Source of the DNA: a bacterium
GTDB lineage: Bacteria > Actinomycetota > Acidimicrobiia > Spongiisociales > UBA5794
Assembly (NCBI GenBank): GCA_024228555.1
Contig: JAAETI010000866.1
Coordinates: 1 to 60,108 of the forward strand
DNA length: 60,108 nt
Reading direction: 5' to 3'
Positions 25,678 to 35,519 of this stretch are shown here, piece by piece. The notes beneath the pieces were generated by a model. The model saw only the letters and a program-made list of their open reading frames with translations. It was not told the origin of the DNA and did not search any database. How positions within the stretch are numbered: the stretch's first letter is position 1; every line of letters begins with the position of its first letter. A program made the translations under genes and the position numbers.

Positions 25678-27657
25678 GTGATTCCAAAACAGATCCTCGA
25701 TGATCGTGCGATACGTGTGCTGCTCATTGCATGCGACGAAGCAGACCACGCCCTGGTGACGCGCCTATCCGACGACTTCGAGTACTCCAACCACACCGTC
25801 GATTGGGCCAGCTCTTACGACTCTGGCCTGGAGGCCATCTCCGCAGAAGACCATGACATCTATCTGGTCGACAGCGACCTAGGTGACCAGACCGGACTCG
25901 AGCTGATTGCCGCCACCCGTAGCGACGACCAACCGGCCCCTTTTGTCCTGCTCACCCAAGCTGCCAATCATGACATGGACATCGAAGCTCTTGATCTTGG
26001 GACAGCCGACTTCATCGTCAAGGACAGGCTTGATGCGGACCGGCTCGAGCGCTCGATCCGCCATGCCCTCGTGCACATTCAGAATCGTTACGAGCTGGTG
26101 GCAGCCAAGGATGAGGCCGATGCCGCCACGACCGCCAAGACGAAGTTTCTCGCCAACGTGAGCCACGACATCCGCACCCCATTGAACGCGATCATCGGGA
26201 TGACCGAGATCGTTCTCCGTGACGACCTCCACCCGAATCAACGAGAGGCGTTGGAAACCGTTCTCGTTGCGAGTGAATCGCTCATGGACCTAGCCGACCG
26301 CCTGGTCAACGTGGCTGGCATCGAATCCGGCAAGATCGATCTCGATCCGGCGCCGTTCAACGTACGCGATTGCATTGCAGACGTTGTACGGATATTCGGG
26401 CTCAGGGCTGAGCAGCAGAACATCGAAGTCTCTGTCGACGTTCCCCTGACCGTTCCCGATTTGGTCGTAGGCGACGGCCCCCGGCTCCAACAAGTGCTCA
26501 TCGATCTGCTCAGCAATGCGGTGAAATTCACCGAGCGCGGTCACATCTCCATCCGGGTGGACGACCTCATCCCGGACGACGACGGTGCGATGTTGTGCAT
26601 CGAAATCGAAGACACCGGGGCCGGAATACCTGCGGACCTGCAGTCGTCGCTGTTTGATCTCTCCGAGAAGGCAACAACGTCGAGCAAGGGGGCGTCCGGA
26701 CTGGGCATCGTGAGCAAGATCGTCACTGCGATGGGCGGCGAAGTCTCGCTCGAAAGCAAGCTGGGAAAAGGCAGTACGTTCACCTTCACCGTCCGGGTAG
26801 AACCCGCCGACCAAACGGCCGGCGAACCAGCCGACGGCCAACAGCCCGTCATTCTGGTCATGGCCAGCTCACCCGACGACCGGCGCAATCTGGAAACTGA
26901 CTTGGCCAGCGGTGGGTTCGACCCGCTAATGGTTGGCGACATTGGAGCCGCCGCCAATGCTGCCGCCGCCGCGGGACAGAGCGAAAGCTCGCTCGACGCC
27001 ATCGTTCTGGATACCGCATACAAGCCTTTCGAAATGGCTCAATCCCTCAACGAGCTTGCAGGCGGCAATACGCCGGTGACTCTGATGGTGCCTGCGGGCC
27101 GCGAGGGCGACGAGCGCCGTTGTCGCGAAGCAGGGGTCCGTGGCTACGTCGAGAAGCCCGCCGACCACGGTGTCCTAGTTGACGTGGTCAAAGCCACCAT
27201 CACCGCCACCAAAGCCGGCGGTGTCGATACGGTGGTCACAGCCGACACGTTGGGCGCCAGCCGTCCCACCATGAACATCCTTGTTGTCGATGATGTCGAG
27301 ACAAACCTCATCCTCACCGTTCGCATGCTCACCGAACGAGGGCATCACGCGGTAGCGGTCCGCAACGGTGTTGAGGCGATCGACGTCTTCGAGCAGTCAC
27401 GATTCGACGCAGTTCTCATGGACCTGCAGATGCCGGGTCTCGACGGGTTCGACACCACAGCTGCAATGCGAGCGGAAGAGGTGTTGCGTGGCATCGCCCG
27501 CACGCCGATCGTTGCGTTGACCGGCCACACCACCGCCGAGGAACGGGAGAACTGCATCGCCGCAGGGATGGACGGATTCCTCTCAAAACCGGTCCGGCCC
27601 GATGCTCTTTTCGCCGCTGTCGAACAGTTCGCCGTCCTAGTGACCGCCGCCGCTTAG
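25678..27657 (+). CDS. Hybrid histidine kinase with three receiver-like domains
   Basis: Translation from GTG 25678 (GGAG upstream) gives 659 aa with no membrane segment. Domain order: receiver 1, residues about 12-125 (Y-L-V-D-S-D-L-G); a coiled linker; HisKA with phospho-histidine in N-V-S-H-D-I-R-T-P-L-N (about 164); an ATPase with L-S-N-A-V-K-F-T-E, D-T-G-A-G-I-P and a G-L-G-I-V box (about 275-375); a second, degenerate receiver (about 385-505, I-V-L-D-T-A-Y); and a C-terminal receiver with V-D-D-V-E-T-N and M-D-L-Q-M-P-G (about 535-655). It is a cytoplasmic phosphorelay kinase. No response regulator or HPt gene adjoins it, so its output partner is elsewhere. Confidence 0.92.
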   Translation: MIPKQILDDRAIRVLLIACDEADHALVTRLSDDFEYSNHTVDWASSYDSGLEAISAEDHDIYLVDSDLGDQTGLELIAATRSDDQPAPFVLLTQAANHDMDIEALDLGTADFIVKDRLDADRLERSIRHALVHIQNRYELVAAKDEADAATTAKTKFLANVSHDIRTPLNAIIGMTEIVLRDDLHPNQREALETVLVASESLMDLADRLVNVAGIESGKIDLDPAPFNVRDCIADVVRIFGLRAEQQNIEVSVDVPLTVPDLVVGDGPRLQQVLIDLLSNAVKFTERGHISIRVDDLIPDDDGAMLCIEIEDTGAGIPADLQSSLFDLSEKATTSSKGASGLGIVSKIVTAMGGEVSLESKLGKGSTFTFTVRVEPADQTAGEPADGQQPVILVMASSPDDRRNLETDLASGGFDPLMVGDIGAAANAAAAAGQSESSLDAIVLDTAYKPFEMAQSLNELAGGNTPVTLMVPAGREGDERRCREAGVRGYVEKPADHGVLVDVVKATITATKAGGVDTVVTADTLGASRPTMNILVVDDVETNLILTVRMLTERGHHAVAVRNGVEAIDVFEQSRFDAVLMDLQMPGLDGFDTTAAMRAEEVLRGIARTPIVALTGHTTAEERENCIAAGMDGFLSKPVRPDALFAAVEQFAVLVTAAA

Positions 27658-28445
27658 CCGCGCTCAATCGGGGCAAGCAGCAGATTTTGAACTGCCCTAC
27701 CCACCGGGCCCCACTCGTCGAACAGCTCTGCGTCGGCCATCCCGGTTCCGTTCTCCTGCCAATGGGAAACGGATTGCGAACAGAACCAATCGCCTTCAGG
27801 CTCACGATGCAACGAGACGCTCAGGTCCGGGTTGACGAACATCATCTCGCCGATAGGGGCGTTGTAGCTGATGCCATTGCCACAGTCGGCCAGCGGGCTT
27901 ATCTTCTGAAACGGTGAGGGCTCCTCGTCGGGGAGGATCGGGACCTTGGTGCGCATCCACATCGTGGTCGGACCGCCCTCGCCCATGCTGCTTTCAGGGT
28001 CGTATCGGGCCTCAACCGAGTGCACGAAGCCCTGCAGGTCATGCGCACCCTGTTTGATCGGGAAGTTGCTCTGCATCGACTCGGCGAAGTTGGGGGAAAT
28101 CACCTCGGCCGTTGCGACATCGAGTCCGTCGAGTTGCCTGACGTGCATCCCGAAGGCGCGCACGTAGATACGCTCCTCGTCAAAGATCTCTGCCTCGGTA
28201 TAGGTAACCGAGCGACCGGGTCGTCTTACTTCTGACTGCACCCGGAAACCGACCATCGGAATAGGCCGCATGAGCTCAACGCATATCCTGGCCAGCCGCT
28301 GCCCAGGGGCAAGACCCTCCATCGCCCGCACCAGCAACGCGGTCGGTGGGCCACCGTGACATGCGTTCTCATTCCACGGACCACGACTATGCGCAGTTGG
28401 CTCGAACCAGACGTTGTCGCCGGTGGTGAAGTACGAATCGGACAT
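27654..28445 (-). CDS. Acyl-CoA thioesterase family protein (TesB-like double hotdog)
   Basis: I chose ATG 28445 (MSDSYFTTGDNVWFEP), giving 263 aa; the 10 extra residues to 28475 look untranslated. The N-terminal hotdog has W-N-E-N-A-C-H-G-G-P-P-T-A-L-L-V-R-A and R-P-I-P-M-V-G-F, the pattern of actinobacterial thioesterase-family (4HBT_3) proteins. The second hotdog ends with H-R-E-P-E-G-D-W and G-T-G-M-A-D-A-E-L-F-D-E-W-G-P-V-G-R-A-V-Q. It probably hydrolyses an acyl-CoA; chain length is unknown. Its 3' end overlaps the opposite-strand kinase stop by 4 bases. Confidence 0.85.
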   Translation of the reverse strand: MSDSYFTTGDNVWFEPTAHSRGPWNENACHGGPPTALLVRAMEGLAPGQRLARICVELMRPIPMVGFRVQSEVRRPGRSVTYTEAEIFDEERIYVRAFGMHVRQLDGLDVATAEVISPNFAESMQSNFPIKQGAHDLQGFVHSVEARYDPESSMGEGGPTTMWMRTKVPILPDEEPSPFQKISPLADCGNGISYNAPIGEMMFVNPDLSVSLHREPEGDWFCSQSVSHWQENGTGMADAELFDEWGPVGRAVQNLLLAPIERG

Positions 28446-28505
28446 GGCGGTGACCCTACCGGGAGGGAGCCACATTTGTCAGGGCCAGCTGGTACAAATA
28501 CTCAC

Positions 28506-28988
28506 ATGCTGATAGACCAACTGAGCCTGCGGGACATCACCGAGGCCGACCTCCCCACGATCTTTGAACATGAGCAGGATCCCGAGGCGATCCGCATGGC
28601 CGCCTTCACCCACCAGGACCCTTCTAACCGTGATGCCTTCATGGCGCACTGGCACCGTCTGTTCGCCGTAGACACCGTCGTCACCAAGGCCGTTGTGCTC
28701 GACAAGACCGTCGTTGGTCACATCGCCAGCTGGGTCCAAGAAGGTGACAGGGAGATCACCTATTGGATCGATCGCAACCACTGGGGGAAGGGCATTGCCA
28801 CCACTGCTCTGCAGCTGTTCCTGGCGGATATGGAAACTCGACCGCTATGGGCGCGGACCGCCAAGGACAATGTCGGTTCCATCAGGGTGCTCGAGAAGTG
28901 CGGCTTTGAGACGGTCGGCCAGGATCGTGGTTTCGCCAACGCCCGTGGCGAAGAGATCGACGAACTTGTCCTCAGACTCGACAGCTGA
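28506..28988 (+). CDS. GNAT-family N-acetyltransferase (RimJ-like)
   Basis: ATG 28506 gives 160 aa. The fold shows L-S-L-R-D-I-T-E-A-D-L-P at the start, I-T-Y-W-I-D-R-N-H-W-G-K-G-I-A-T-T-A-L as acetyl-CoA loop (the Q/R-x-x-G-x-G/A variant), and the closing N-V-G-S-I-R-V-L-E-K-C-G-F of RimJ/RimL-type enzymes. The acceptor, protein or small molecule, is unknown. It is divergent from the thioesterase by about 60 bp. Confidence 0.9.
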   Translation: MLIDQLSLRDITEADLPTIFEHEQDPEAIRMAAFTHQDPSNRDAFMAHWHRLFAVDTVVTKAVVLDKTVVGHIASWVQEGDREITYWIDRNHWGKGIATTALQLFLADMETRPLWARTAKDNVGSIRVLEKCGFETVGQDRGFANARGEEIDELVLRLDS

Positions 28989-28995
28989 GGTTCTA

Positions 28996-29919
28996 TCAAC
29001 GCACCTTGAAGCTGGCCACGCCACCCTTGATGCGTAGGTCGAGCCGGTTGAGCGAGGTTGAATAGTCGGCCGACTCATAGCCTCCACCGTTGGGCAGGAA
29101 ACGATTTGTGTCGATGTCCACTTCAGCGAGACCCGTTTCGGCGACGATTCGAGCCGCCACACTTGGCGGTACCCGGACCTCAACAGATGCGGCTCCCGCA
29201 TCGACGGAGGCTTTGGTGTGGCCTTGCTCGGGAGCGGTGATAATCGTGGAGCTGGCCCCAGTCTTCAGATCTAGTGAGTTCACCAGCAAGCCGCTGAGAT
29301 CAAGGGTCGTGTCGGTTGCCCCAGTATGGAAGTCGAGTTCGAGCTCGACCCCTGGGTTGAAGTCAACGCTGAACGGTTGCCCGATCGAGCGGGCCCACAG
29401 ACCCGGTGTCTGTTTGAGGGAGACATCGAGACGATCACCCTTGCGGTTCACCCGCTGCTCGACACCGCCCGCAGCCCCTGTGCAGAGAGTCATGCTCCCA
29501 GCCGCTGATCGGCCTACCCGCAGCTCGCCACCACCATGATCGACACGAACTCGAGCTCGGCTCGCCCCATCCAGAGGTACGTTGATGACCTTGGTCTCGA
29601 TGGGCTGTCGCCGCATCGTCCCCGCAAGCAAAGCAATGCCGCCGATGATGAGGACGGCGGGCCAAATGAAATCGGACTCGACCACATCAAAGTCGCGGAG
29701 CAGAAAGAAGGTGCCGAACCCAATCAGAACCACCGGACCAAACCAGGAAATCCTCGAGCGCTGAAAAAGTTGGTCGGCAGCCATGGCAAGACCAGTCACG
29801 ACCAAGATTCCTGGCCAAGTCGACACATCATCCGGCCACACATCCATGGCGCGGAGCAGAAAGATCCCGCCAAATCCAATGAGGACAAGACCGAGGAACA
29901 GACTGCCTTGGCGTCGCAT
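28996..29919 (-). CDS. LiaF-like membrane protein with C-terminal adhesin-type beta domain
   Basis: ATG 29919 is preceded by GGAGG seven bases upstream, giving 307 aa. Four or five hydrophobic segments at residues 1-105 (LFLGLVLIGFGGIFLLR, then WFGPVVLIGFGTFFLLRD, then WPAVLIIGGIALLAG) form the DUF5668-like membrane part. The rest is a repetitive beta-rich domain ending N-R-L-D-L-R-I-K-G-G-V-A-S-F-K-V-R, as in LiaF/DUF2154 cell-wall stress proteins. In Firmicutes LiaF restrains a cell-envelope stress kinase; no LiaRS pair is adjacent here, so the role is only by analogy. Confidence 0.8.
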   Translation of the reverse strand: MRRQGSLFLGLVLIGFGGIFLLRAMDVWPDDVSTWPGILVVTGLAMAADQLFQRSRISWFGPVVLIGFGTFFLLRDFDVVESDFIWPAVLIIGGIALLAGTMRRQPIETKVINVPLDGASRARVRVDHGGGELRVGRSAAGSMTLCTGAAGGVEQRVNRKGDRLDVSLKQTPGLWARSIGQPFSVDFNPGVELELDFHTGATDTTLDLSGLLVNSLDLKTGASSTIITAPEQGHTKASVDAGAASVEVRVPPSVAARIVAETGLAEVDIDTNRFLPNGGGYESADYSTSLNRLDLRIKGGVASFKVR

Positions 29920-30128
29920 CGCATCCTCCGCTCGATAACCAGGCCGAACCCTACACCCGTCTGCACCCCGCTCCGATCGTATGCATCGATGACGATGTGA
30001 CATCATGGGGCAACACCCATGCCAGGACCACGGGAACCTCGAGGGCTCGGTTCCTTGCGAGAATCCTTCGGATTCTCATGAGCAGCAAACCGTGCAAGGC
30101 TTGAAAGACGTACCACAGGACCACCAGC

Positions 30129-31334
30129 GTGACCGAACCTGCAGAAACGTCCACAAACGAACCCGTCGGGGAGGGAGTCTTCCAGACCGGACGGCTCATC
30201 ACAGTTTCGGCCGGTCATGCGGTCCATGACACCTACACGGCATTTCTTGCTCCACTGCTCCCCCGTTTCGTGGAGAAGTTCTCGATGAGCAACACGGCAG
30301 CCGGCATGCTGTCGGTATTCCTGCAGTTGCCGGGTCTGCTCCAGGGGGTGATCGGCCATCTTGCAGATCGCACCACTTTGCGCTGGATGGTGGTGCTTGG
30401 ACCCGGAGTGACCGCAATCCTGATGAGCTCTCTGGGGTGGGCACCGGGGTACATGGCATTGGCGTTGTTGTTGCTTCTTGCCGGGTTCAGCGTCGCGGCG
30501 TTCCACGCAACCGCACCCGTTGCGGTCGGCTACCTGGCGGGCAACAAACTCGGCCGCGGCATGGGCTTCTTCATGGTGGGTGGCGAGGTGGGCCGGACCG
30601 TAGGCCCGCTCGTGGTGGTCAGCGCTCTTGCCGTTATGTCGCTTCGCTCGATGGTGTTTCTCGCTCTCGCCGGGATCGCAACCTCCGTAGTGCTCCATTT
30701 CAGGCTGCGCGACGTTCGACTGCAGCCGCATGATGATGCCGACTCAATTCACTGGCGCGATGCGATCAGATCGATGCGCGGCATCATGCTGGTGCTGGCC
30801 GGGCTGGTTGCAGTACGCAGCATGATGATGATGGCGGTAACCATCTTTCTACCGCTGTTCCTCACTGAGGAAGGCAGCAGCATCTGGCTAGCCGGTGCTG
30901 CACTCTCGATCGTCGAGGCAGCAGGCATCGCCGGAGCATTCACCGGCGGCTGGATCAGCGACCATGTCGGCCGACGTACCGTGCTCATCTTCGGCCACCT
31001 CACCGCCCCCATCGCCTTGCTGCTGTTCCTCGCAAGCAATGGCGGTGTCCGCATCGCTCTTCTGCCCGTAATCGGCTTCACCTTGCTGGCAATCCCGCCG
31101 GTACTCATGGCTCTCGTTCAAGAGCAGTTCCCTGAGAGCCGTGCGCTGGCGAATGGCGTGTACCTGTCGATGAACTTTGCCATCAGATCAATCGGAGCAA
31201 TAGTGTTTGGCGCGGTCGGCGACGCCGTTGGACTCTCGACTGCCATGACCATCGCCGCCTTTGCGACCTTCGGTGCACTCCCGTTGATCTGGGTTCTCTT
31301 CAACCGCGACGGCGTAGCCGACAGGTCCGGCTAG
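30129..31334 (+). CDS. MFS transporter, fosmidomycin-resistance (Fsr)-like
   Basis: The 401-aa protein starts at GTG 30129. Twelve predicted membrane segments are present. The N-terminal signature is V-S-A-G-H-A-V-H-D-T-Y-T-A-F-L-A-P-L-L-P, typical of the Fsr-like group (H-x-x-x-D), followed by G-H-L-A-D-R and in the second half G-W-I-S-D-H-V-G-R-R. Likely a proton-coupled exporter; the substrate is not known. Confidence 0.85.
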   Translation: MTEPAETSTNEPVGEGVFQTGRLITVSAGHAVHDTYTAFLAPLLPRFVEKFSMSNTAAGMLSVFLQLPGLLQGVIGHLADRTTLRWMVVLGPGVTAILMSSLGWAPGYMALALLLLLAGFSVAAFHATAPVAVGYLAGNKLGRGMGFFMVGGEVGRTVGPLVVVSALAVMSLRSMVFLALAGIATSVVLHFRLRDVRLQPHDDADSIHWRDAIRSMRGIMLVLAGLVAVRSMMMMAVTIFLPLFLTEEGSSIWLAGAALSIVEAAGIAGAFTGGWISDHVGRRTVLIFGHLTAPIALLLFLASNGGVRIALLPVIGFTLLAIPPVLMALVQEQFPESRALANGVYLSMNFAIRSIGAIVFGAVGDAVGLSTAMTIAAFATFGALPLIWVLFNRDGVADRSG

Positions 31335-31467
31335 ATCGGTGAAGTCGTTCTAGCCGCTTTCCCGACGCATGCTTCCAGAGAGACGAGGCGGTGTGAGCTG
31401 GGCCATCCGCTCGCGATTCCGGATATCGGCAGCAAAGCACCCGGTGTCTCTCTGACGCTGGCTCGGG

Positions 31468-31821
31468 TCAGGTGCCTGTTAGCCCAACGATGTAGAGAAC
31501 TGAGAGAATCAGCATCACGATCGACGGCATCGTCGGCCAGGTGTCGCCAGCCCGTCGGTGATAGACGATCGCTCCAAGCATCATCCCGGCCAGGCCAGCT
31601 GCAGCCAGGATCCCGAGCCACTCGAGGTCGCTGCTCACGGCTCCAATGACGACACCGGCTACGCCGAGTAGCTCCGCATACGACGTGAGCCTCCGAATTG
31701 GTTCATAGCCGAGCCGCTTCGCCTGCTCGATGGCCTCCTCGTTGTTGGAGAGCTTGAATACAGCCACTCCCCCGACGCCGACAACTAACAGAACCGTTGT
31801 AGTCCAAACGAGCAACTCCAT
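31468..31821 (-). CDS. DoxX-like small membrane protein
   Basis: The 117-aa protein has four hydrophobic segments. The pattern V-F-K-L-S-N-N-E, R-L-G-Y-E-P-I-R-R-L-T, Y-A-E-L-L-G-V-A-G-V-V-I-G and the terminal transmembrane helix match the DoxX-like family. Members accompany oxidoreductases or act in redox stress, but most are uncharacterised. It stands alone on its strand. Confidence 0.8.
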   Translation of the reverse strand: MELLVWTTTVLLVVGVGGVAVFKLSNNEEAIEQAKRLGYEPIRRLTSYAELLGVAGVVIGAVSSDLEWLGILAAAGLAGMMLGAIVYHRRAGDTWPTMPSIVMLILSVLYIVGLTGT

Positions 31822-32270
31822 CGGTCACGCCCTCCAACTGAGTCGCATTCGGCTCGAACGGCGAGTGTAGGTCCCTCGACCCTCCACCCGTGACGGCACA
31901 TGTGATCGGGAAGGCCTAACACGGACGGTCATCGGCGGTGCCGCCATCTTCCCGACATGTTGAAGGAAAAGGCCATGACGCGCAGCAGCGCTGCCGCATA
32001 GACGGGGGCTTTGATGATCACAGCACGGAGCCGTCGTACAGACCGTGACTCTGAGTCCGTCAGTCGATTGTTGACCTCGCAACTCTCTCGTCGGCGATCG
32101 GGTGCCGGCTCATGGGTGAATCACGAGATCGTTGAGGCTTCGCATGCCGCCCCGCATAGCCGTCACCGCCCCCAACTGTCTAGCGGCTGACATTCAAGGC
32201 ATCTCTTCCCCTGCACGGACGCTTCAACCCAGAGGCATAGCGGCAAGTGTCCGTACCTCAAGGAGAGATC
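31822..32270. other. Intergenic region without recognisable gene (449 bp)
   Basis: Between divergent DoxX-like and isochorismatase genes. I see no ORF with family features on either strand. Short palindromic stretches (GACTCTGAGTC near 32050 and GCAGCGCTGC near 31990) may belong to promoters. The last 11 bases carry the AAGGAGAG ribosome site for the gene at 32271. Confidence 0.5.
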
Positions 32271-32918
32271 ATGTCTTTCGACAAGTCCAACACCGCACTT
32301 GTGATTACCGATCCACAGAATGACTTCCTCAGTCCCGACGGGGTGACTTGGGAGCTAGTCGGAGCCAGCGTGACCGAAAACCGCACAGTAGAGAACCTGG
32401 AGCAGCTGATCGCCGGGGCGAAGGCAGCCGGCTATCAGGTGTTGGTCTCACCGCACTACTACTACCCAACCGACAGCGATTGGCAGTTCGGCGGGACTGT
32501 CGAGAAGCTGATGCACGATATCAACATGTTCTCCCGTGCGGGGACGCTGAGCTTGGACGAGTTTGACGGCTCCGGCGCCGACTGGGTCGAACCCCTTGGC
32601 AAGTTCATCAATGACGGGGCCACCATCGTCACCAATCCGCACAAGGTATACGGCCCACAGACGAACGACCTTGCCCTCCAGCTACGCAAGCGAGGCATCT
32701 CCAAGGTGATCCTGGCCGGCATGTCGGCCAACCTCTGCGTGGAGGCCCACATGCGTCAACTCACCGAGGACGGATTCGAGGTCCACGTGGTCAGCGACGG
32801 CACCGCAGCTGCGCAACACCCTGAGCTCGGCGACGGCTATCAGGCTGCGCTCACCAACTTCCGCTACATCGCAAACGGTGTCCGCACGACCGACGAGATG
32901 CTGAGCGAACTTCAGTAA
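32271..32918 (+). CDS. Isochorismatase-family cysteine hydrolase
   Basis: ATG 32271 with AAGGAGAG upstream gives 215 aa. The catalytic triad of the cysteine hydrolase fold is visible: aspartate in T-D-P-Q-N-D-F-L-S, lysine in T-N-P-H-K-V-Y-G-P, and cysteine in G-M-S-A-N-L-C-V-E-A-H-M-R. Family members hydrolyse nicotinamide, N-carbamoyl compounds or isochorismate. The long spacer after the first motif and the P-H-Y-Y-Y-P segment do not single out a substrate. Confidence 0.9.
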   Translation: MSFDKSNTALVITDPQNDFLSPDGVTWELVGASVTENRTVENLEQLIAGAKAAGYQVLVSPHYYYPTDSDWQFGGTVEKLMHDINMFSRAGTLSLDEFDGSGADWVEPLGKFINDGATIVTNPHKVYGPQTNDLALQLRKRGISKVILAGMSANLCVEAHMRQLTEDGFEVHVVSDGTAAAQHPELGDGYQAALTNFRYIANGVRTTDEMLSELQ

Positions 32919-32930
32919 CACAATGCGACC

Positions 32931-33926
32931 TCAGCCTGACGAGAAGACAACTTCCTTGGGGAGCGGAGTCTGCTCGTCAACAAATGCAAAGTGGACCAGC
33001 CAGAAGTCTTGCCGATAGACACGGTCATAGAACCGGCGCAGCGTCGGCACGGCCTCACCGAGGTGCCGCATCGTCTCGTCCAGATCACCCCACTCCTCCC
33101 TGGCCAGTACATCCCGCTGGCCAGCGATCCAGCTCCCATCAAGCCGATCGAGGAACTCGGAACTCTTGGTGATCTGGTCTGGCTCCGCAATGCGTATGAA
33201 CCCCGACGGACCGCCCGCAACCGCAAAGAAATGCTTGCCGGCCATGTTCAGCTCTCGCAACGTCGGCGCCCTGGCGTCGCTCGCTCCCGATGTCCAGAAC
33301 AGCTCATCGGCTGACTGCATCGATCCCAACTCCACCACCGGTACCGGACTTCCGCGCGATCCGTCTGCGTACCGCCACCACCTACCCTCGACCACATCGG
33401 CCTCGGGACATGCCACCAACACGCTGGTGTAGGCAGCGTAGTGGTCGGCAAGCACAACCCACTCCGCTATCCCACCGAGCATCTTGCGGTAGCCGGCCTC
33501 ATCCGAACCCGCAATCCTGAGCCGGACTCCCCAATCCGACGTCCCATCCCAACTGTGGTCCGGCTTCCATCCGGTGTAGTGCGTGTACCGGCGCTCGCAA
33601 CGACCGCTGGCAACCGCAACCAGCAAGGACTCGTCAGACTGGATGTCCCGTGCGATCAGTGCTGCGACCCGTGCAGCTCCGGGCACGTCCCCATCCACAA
33701 TCGCCCGATAGAACCACTTGGTGAACTCTCGTTCGAGCGTCCTGGTCACCGGTCTCGATCCGGCGTCGTTCTCGAAACACATATACCGGATCCGATTCGG
33801 CACCAGGGTCGGAATCAAGGGCCCCTGCAGAACGGATGCCACCGAACCCGGATACGAACTGGGCAGCGTGTCGGCGGCGAGTTCTTCCCAACCCGGCTCG
33901 GACTGCTCCAGCTTCTTACGTCTCAT
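32931..33926 (-). CDS. Hypothetical protein, 331 aa
   Basis: I do not recognise a family. The protein is soluble, without signal peptide or membrane segment, and has many Trp and Arg residues. Notable segments are R-E-F-T-K-W-F-Y-R-A-I (residues about 66-76), W-W-R-Y-A-D-G-S-R-G-S-P-V-P-V-V-E-L-G, and a C-terminal W-L-V-H-F-A-F-V-D-E-Q-T-P-L-P-K. Codon composition matches its neighbours. It lies convergent with the isochorismatase gene and just upstream of the secreted SLH gene on the same strand. Confidence 0.6.
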   Translation of the reverse strand: MRRKKLEQSEPGWEELAADTLPSSYPGSVASVLQGPLIPTLVPNRIRYMCFENDAGSRPVTRTLEREFTKWFYRAIVDGDVPGAARVAALIARDIQSDESLLVAVASGRCERRYTHYTGWKPDHSWDGTSDWGVRLRIAGSDEAGYRKMLGGIAEWVVLADHYAAYTSVLVACPEADVVEGRWWRYADGSRGSPVPVVELGSMQSADELFWTSGASDARAPTLRELNMAGKHFFAVAGGPSGFIRIAEPDQITKSSEFLDRLDGSWIAGQRDVLAREEWGDLDETMRHLGEAVPTLRRFYDRVYRQDFWLVHFAFVDEQTPLPKEVVFSSG

Positions 33927-33947
33927 CAGGAAAGACTACGACTCACC

Positions 33948-35471
33948 TCACCCGCCAACTCTCCCTGAGTCCGGGTCGACCATGAGCGAAGACACGTCGA
34001 CCGCCTCGAACGCCGAGCCGGGGATGTCATCCCACTCGTGCAGCATGTCGTTGTCCCACCGGTCGTCGGGCGCACCTGAAATGAACCAGGGGGATCCGTT
34101 GTCGGCAAGGATCAGTCCGTACTCCTTCATGGCGGTCAGGATGACCTGAATCTCGGCCGAGTAGCCGGAGATGTCGAAGTCGGCCTTGAGCCGGAACCGC
34201 TGCCCCATCGGCGGGTACTGGCTACCGCTCAAGCTGGATGCATCGTGGCGGGCAGGCCACACGTGTTCGTTCCGGGTCCGATCAACTGTGAAACGGATCG
34301 CATGGGTGATCTCGCCAGATGCCACCTCGTCGTAGGTAACGAGGCCGGGGAAGATGGGAAGACCGGCGGCGTCGGCAGACGTCCAGCCATCGGGGCGCAG
34401 CGAATTCGACGTCAGGTCATACTCGGCGCCCGAGTCTGCATCCCATGATCCATTCCCCTGGGGGAAGGCGCGATAGAGCTCGTACAACACACACTCGTCG
34501 CGATCGAGAACCAGCACGTGACGGTCACCGCCTGCGTCCGGTCCTCCCTCGATCGGTGCGTTGGCCGGGACCGGCCAGGGTCCGGGATCGCTCTCGTTGC
34601 CGTAGGCCGTGTAGTTGATAGCCACGTCGGGCTGGCCCGGCCCAACCTCGATGAAAGGAATCCCGATTGGGCTGTTGGACCCCGGGGGCCACACCCCCGA
34701 GCCAAAGTCGGCATGCAGGGTGTCGCCGGCACCGATCGTGTTGATGTAGGCCGCAGAGTTCGGATCAACGGGCAGATCGTCAATCGGTGTGTTCCAGATG
34801 TTGTCCGCAGGGAGCACCGAACAGCGCACCGGTGGCGTGATCGGGCTCAGCTCACCTGCCCTGGCTAGAAAGCTCGCCATCTCATCCCGGCGTACTTGGC
34901 GGGTCGGGCAGAACATGCTGTTTTCTGGCGGATTACAGCCGAGCGTGATCCCGGCAGTAGCGAGCCGATCGATATCCCCTGCGAACAGCGAATCATCGTC
35001 GTCGTCAAAACGATCCCCACCCCCATCGTCGTCGTAGCCGAAGGCCCGCACCAGGAAGGCAGCCATCTGTTCCCTGGTGACCGAGCCACCAGGACAGAAA
35101 CGATCATTGGCTGGTGGGTTGCAGCCTCTGGTAATCCCAGAAGCAGCCAGGCTGTTGATGTCGGCTTCAAACACCCAACCGGCGTCGTCCGTGAAGTAGT
35201 CAACCGTCGTCGGGCCCAAGTCCAGGGCCCGCACCAAGAACGCCGCCATCTCGCCCCGACTCACCGAATCGGCAGGGCAATACCTGTCGTTGGTGGGAGG
35301 GTTGCAGCCCTTGGTGATCCCGGCCGCGGCAATCGCCTCGATCGATGGTTCATGGACGTTGCCGTCGTCATCGCGGAACGTGCCTCCCGGATCCAGTGGC
35401 GCCGCCTGCAGCGGGACGACCCCGGCAACCAGCAAAGCCACGACACCAAACAGCAACAACAACCGTTTCAC
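33948..35471 (-). CDS. Secreted protein with three Cys-containing SLH-like repeats
   Basis: GTG 35471 (KRLLLLFGVVALLVAGVVPL) begins a Sec signal peptide; total 507 aa. Residues about 30-210 contain three repeats of the form I-T-x-G-C-N-P-P-x-N-x-x-[YF]-C-P-x-x-x-V-x-R-x-E/Q-M-A-[AS]-F-L-x-R-A, separated by acidic F-x-D-D-D stretches. The C-terminal 290 residues form one unknown domain (L-P-A-D-N-I-W-N-T-P-I, then H-A-I-R-F-T-V-D-R-T-R, then K-E-Y-G-L-I-L-A-D-N-G). The repeats probably hold the protein at the cell surface, as SLH domains do, with a disulfide in each. The same repeat recurs at 46019-48304 and 58693-60108. Confidence 0.8.
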   Translation of the reverse strand: MKRLLLLFGVVALLVAGVVPLQAAPLDPGGTFRDDDGNVHEPSIEAIAAAGITKGCNPPTNDRYCPADSVSRGEMAAFLVRALDLGPTTVDYFTDDAGWVFEADINSLAASGITRGCNPPANDRFCPGGSVTREQMAAFLVRAFGYDDDGGGDRFDDDDDSLFAGDIDRLATAGITLGCNPPENSMFCPTRQVRRDEMASFLARAGELSPITPPVRCSVLPADNIWNTPIDDLPVDPNSAAYINTIGAGDTLHADFGSGVWPPGSNSPIGIPFIEVGPGQPDVAINYTAYGNESDPGPWPVPANAPIEGGPDAGGDRHVLVLDRDECVLYELYRAFPQGNGSWDADSGAEYDLTSNSLRPDGWTSADAAGLPIFPGLVTYDEVASGEITHAIRFTVDRTRNEHVWPARHDASSLSGSQYPPMGQRFRLKADFDISGYSAEIQVILTAMKEYGLILADNGSPWFISGAPDDRWDNDMLHEWDDIPGSAFEAVDVSSLMVDPDSGRVGG

Positions 35472-35519
35472 CAAGTCCGTCCCTTATCGATCGTCACCAA
35501 CATAGATCGGCACAGGGAG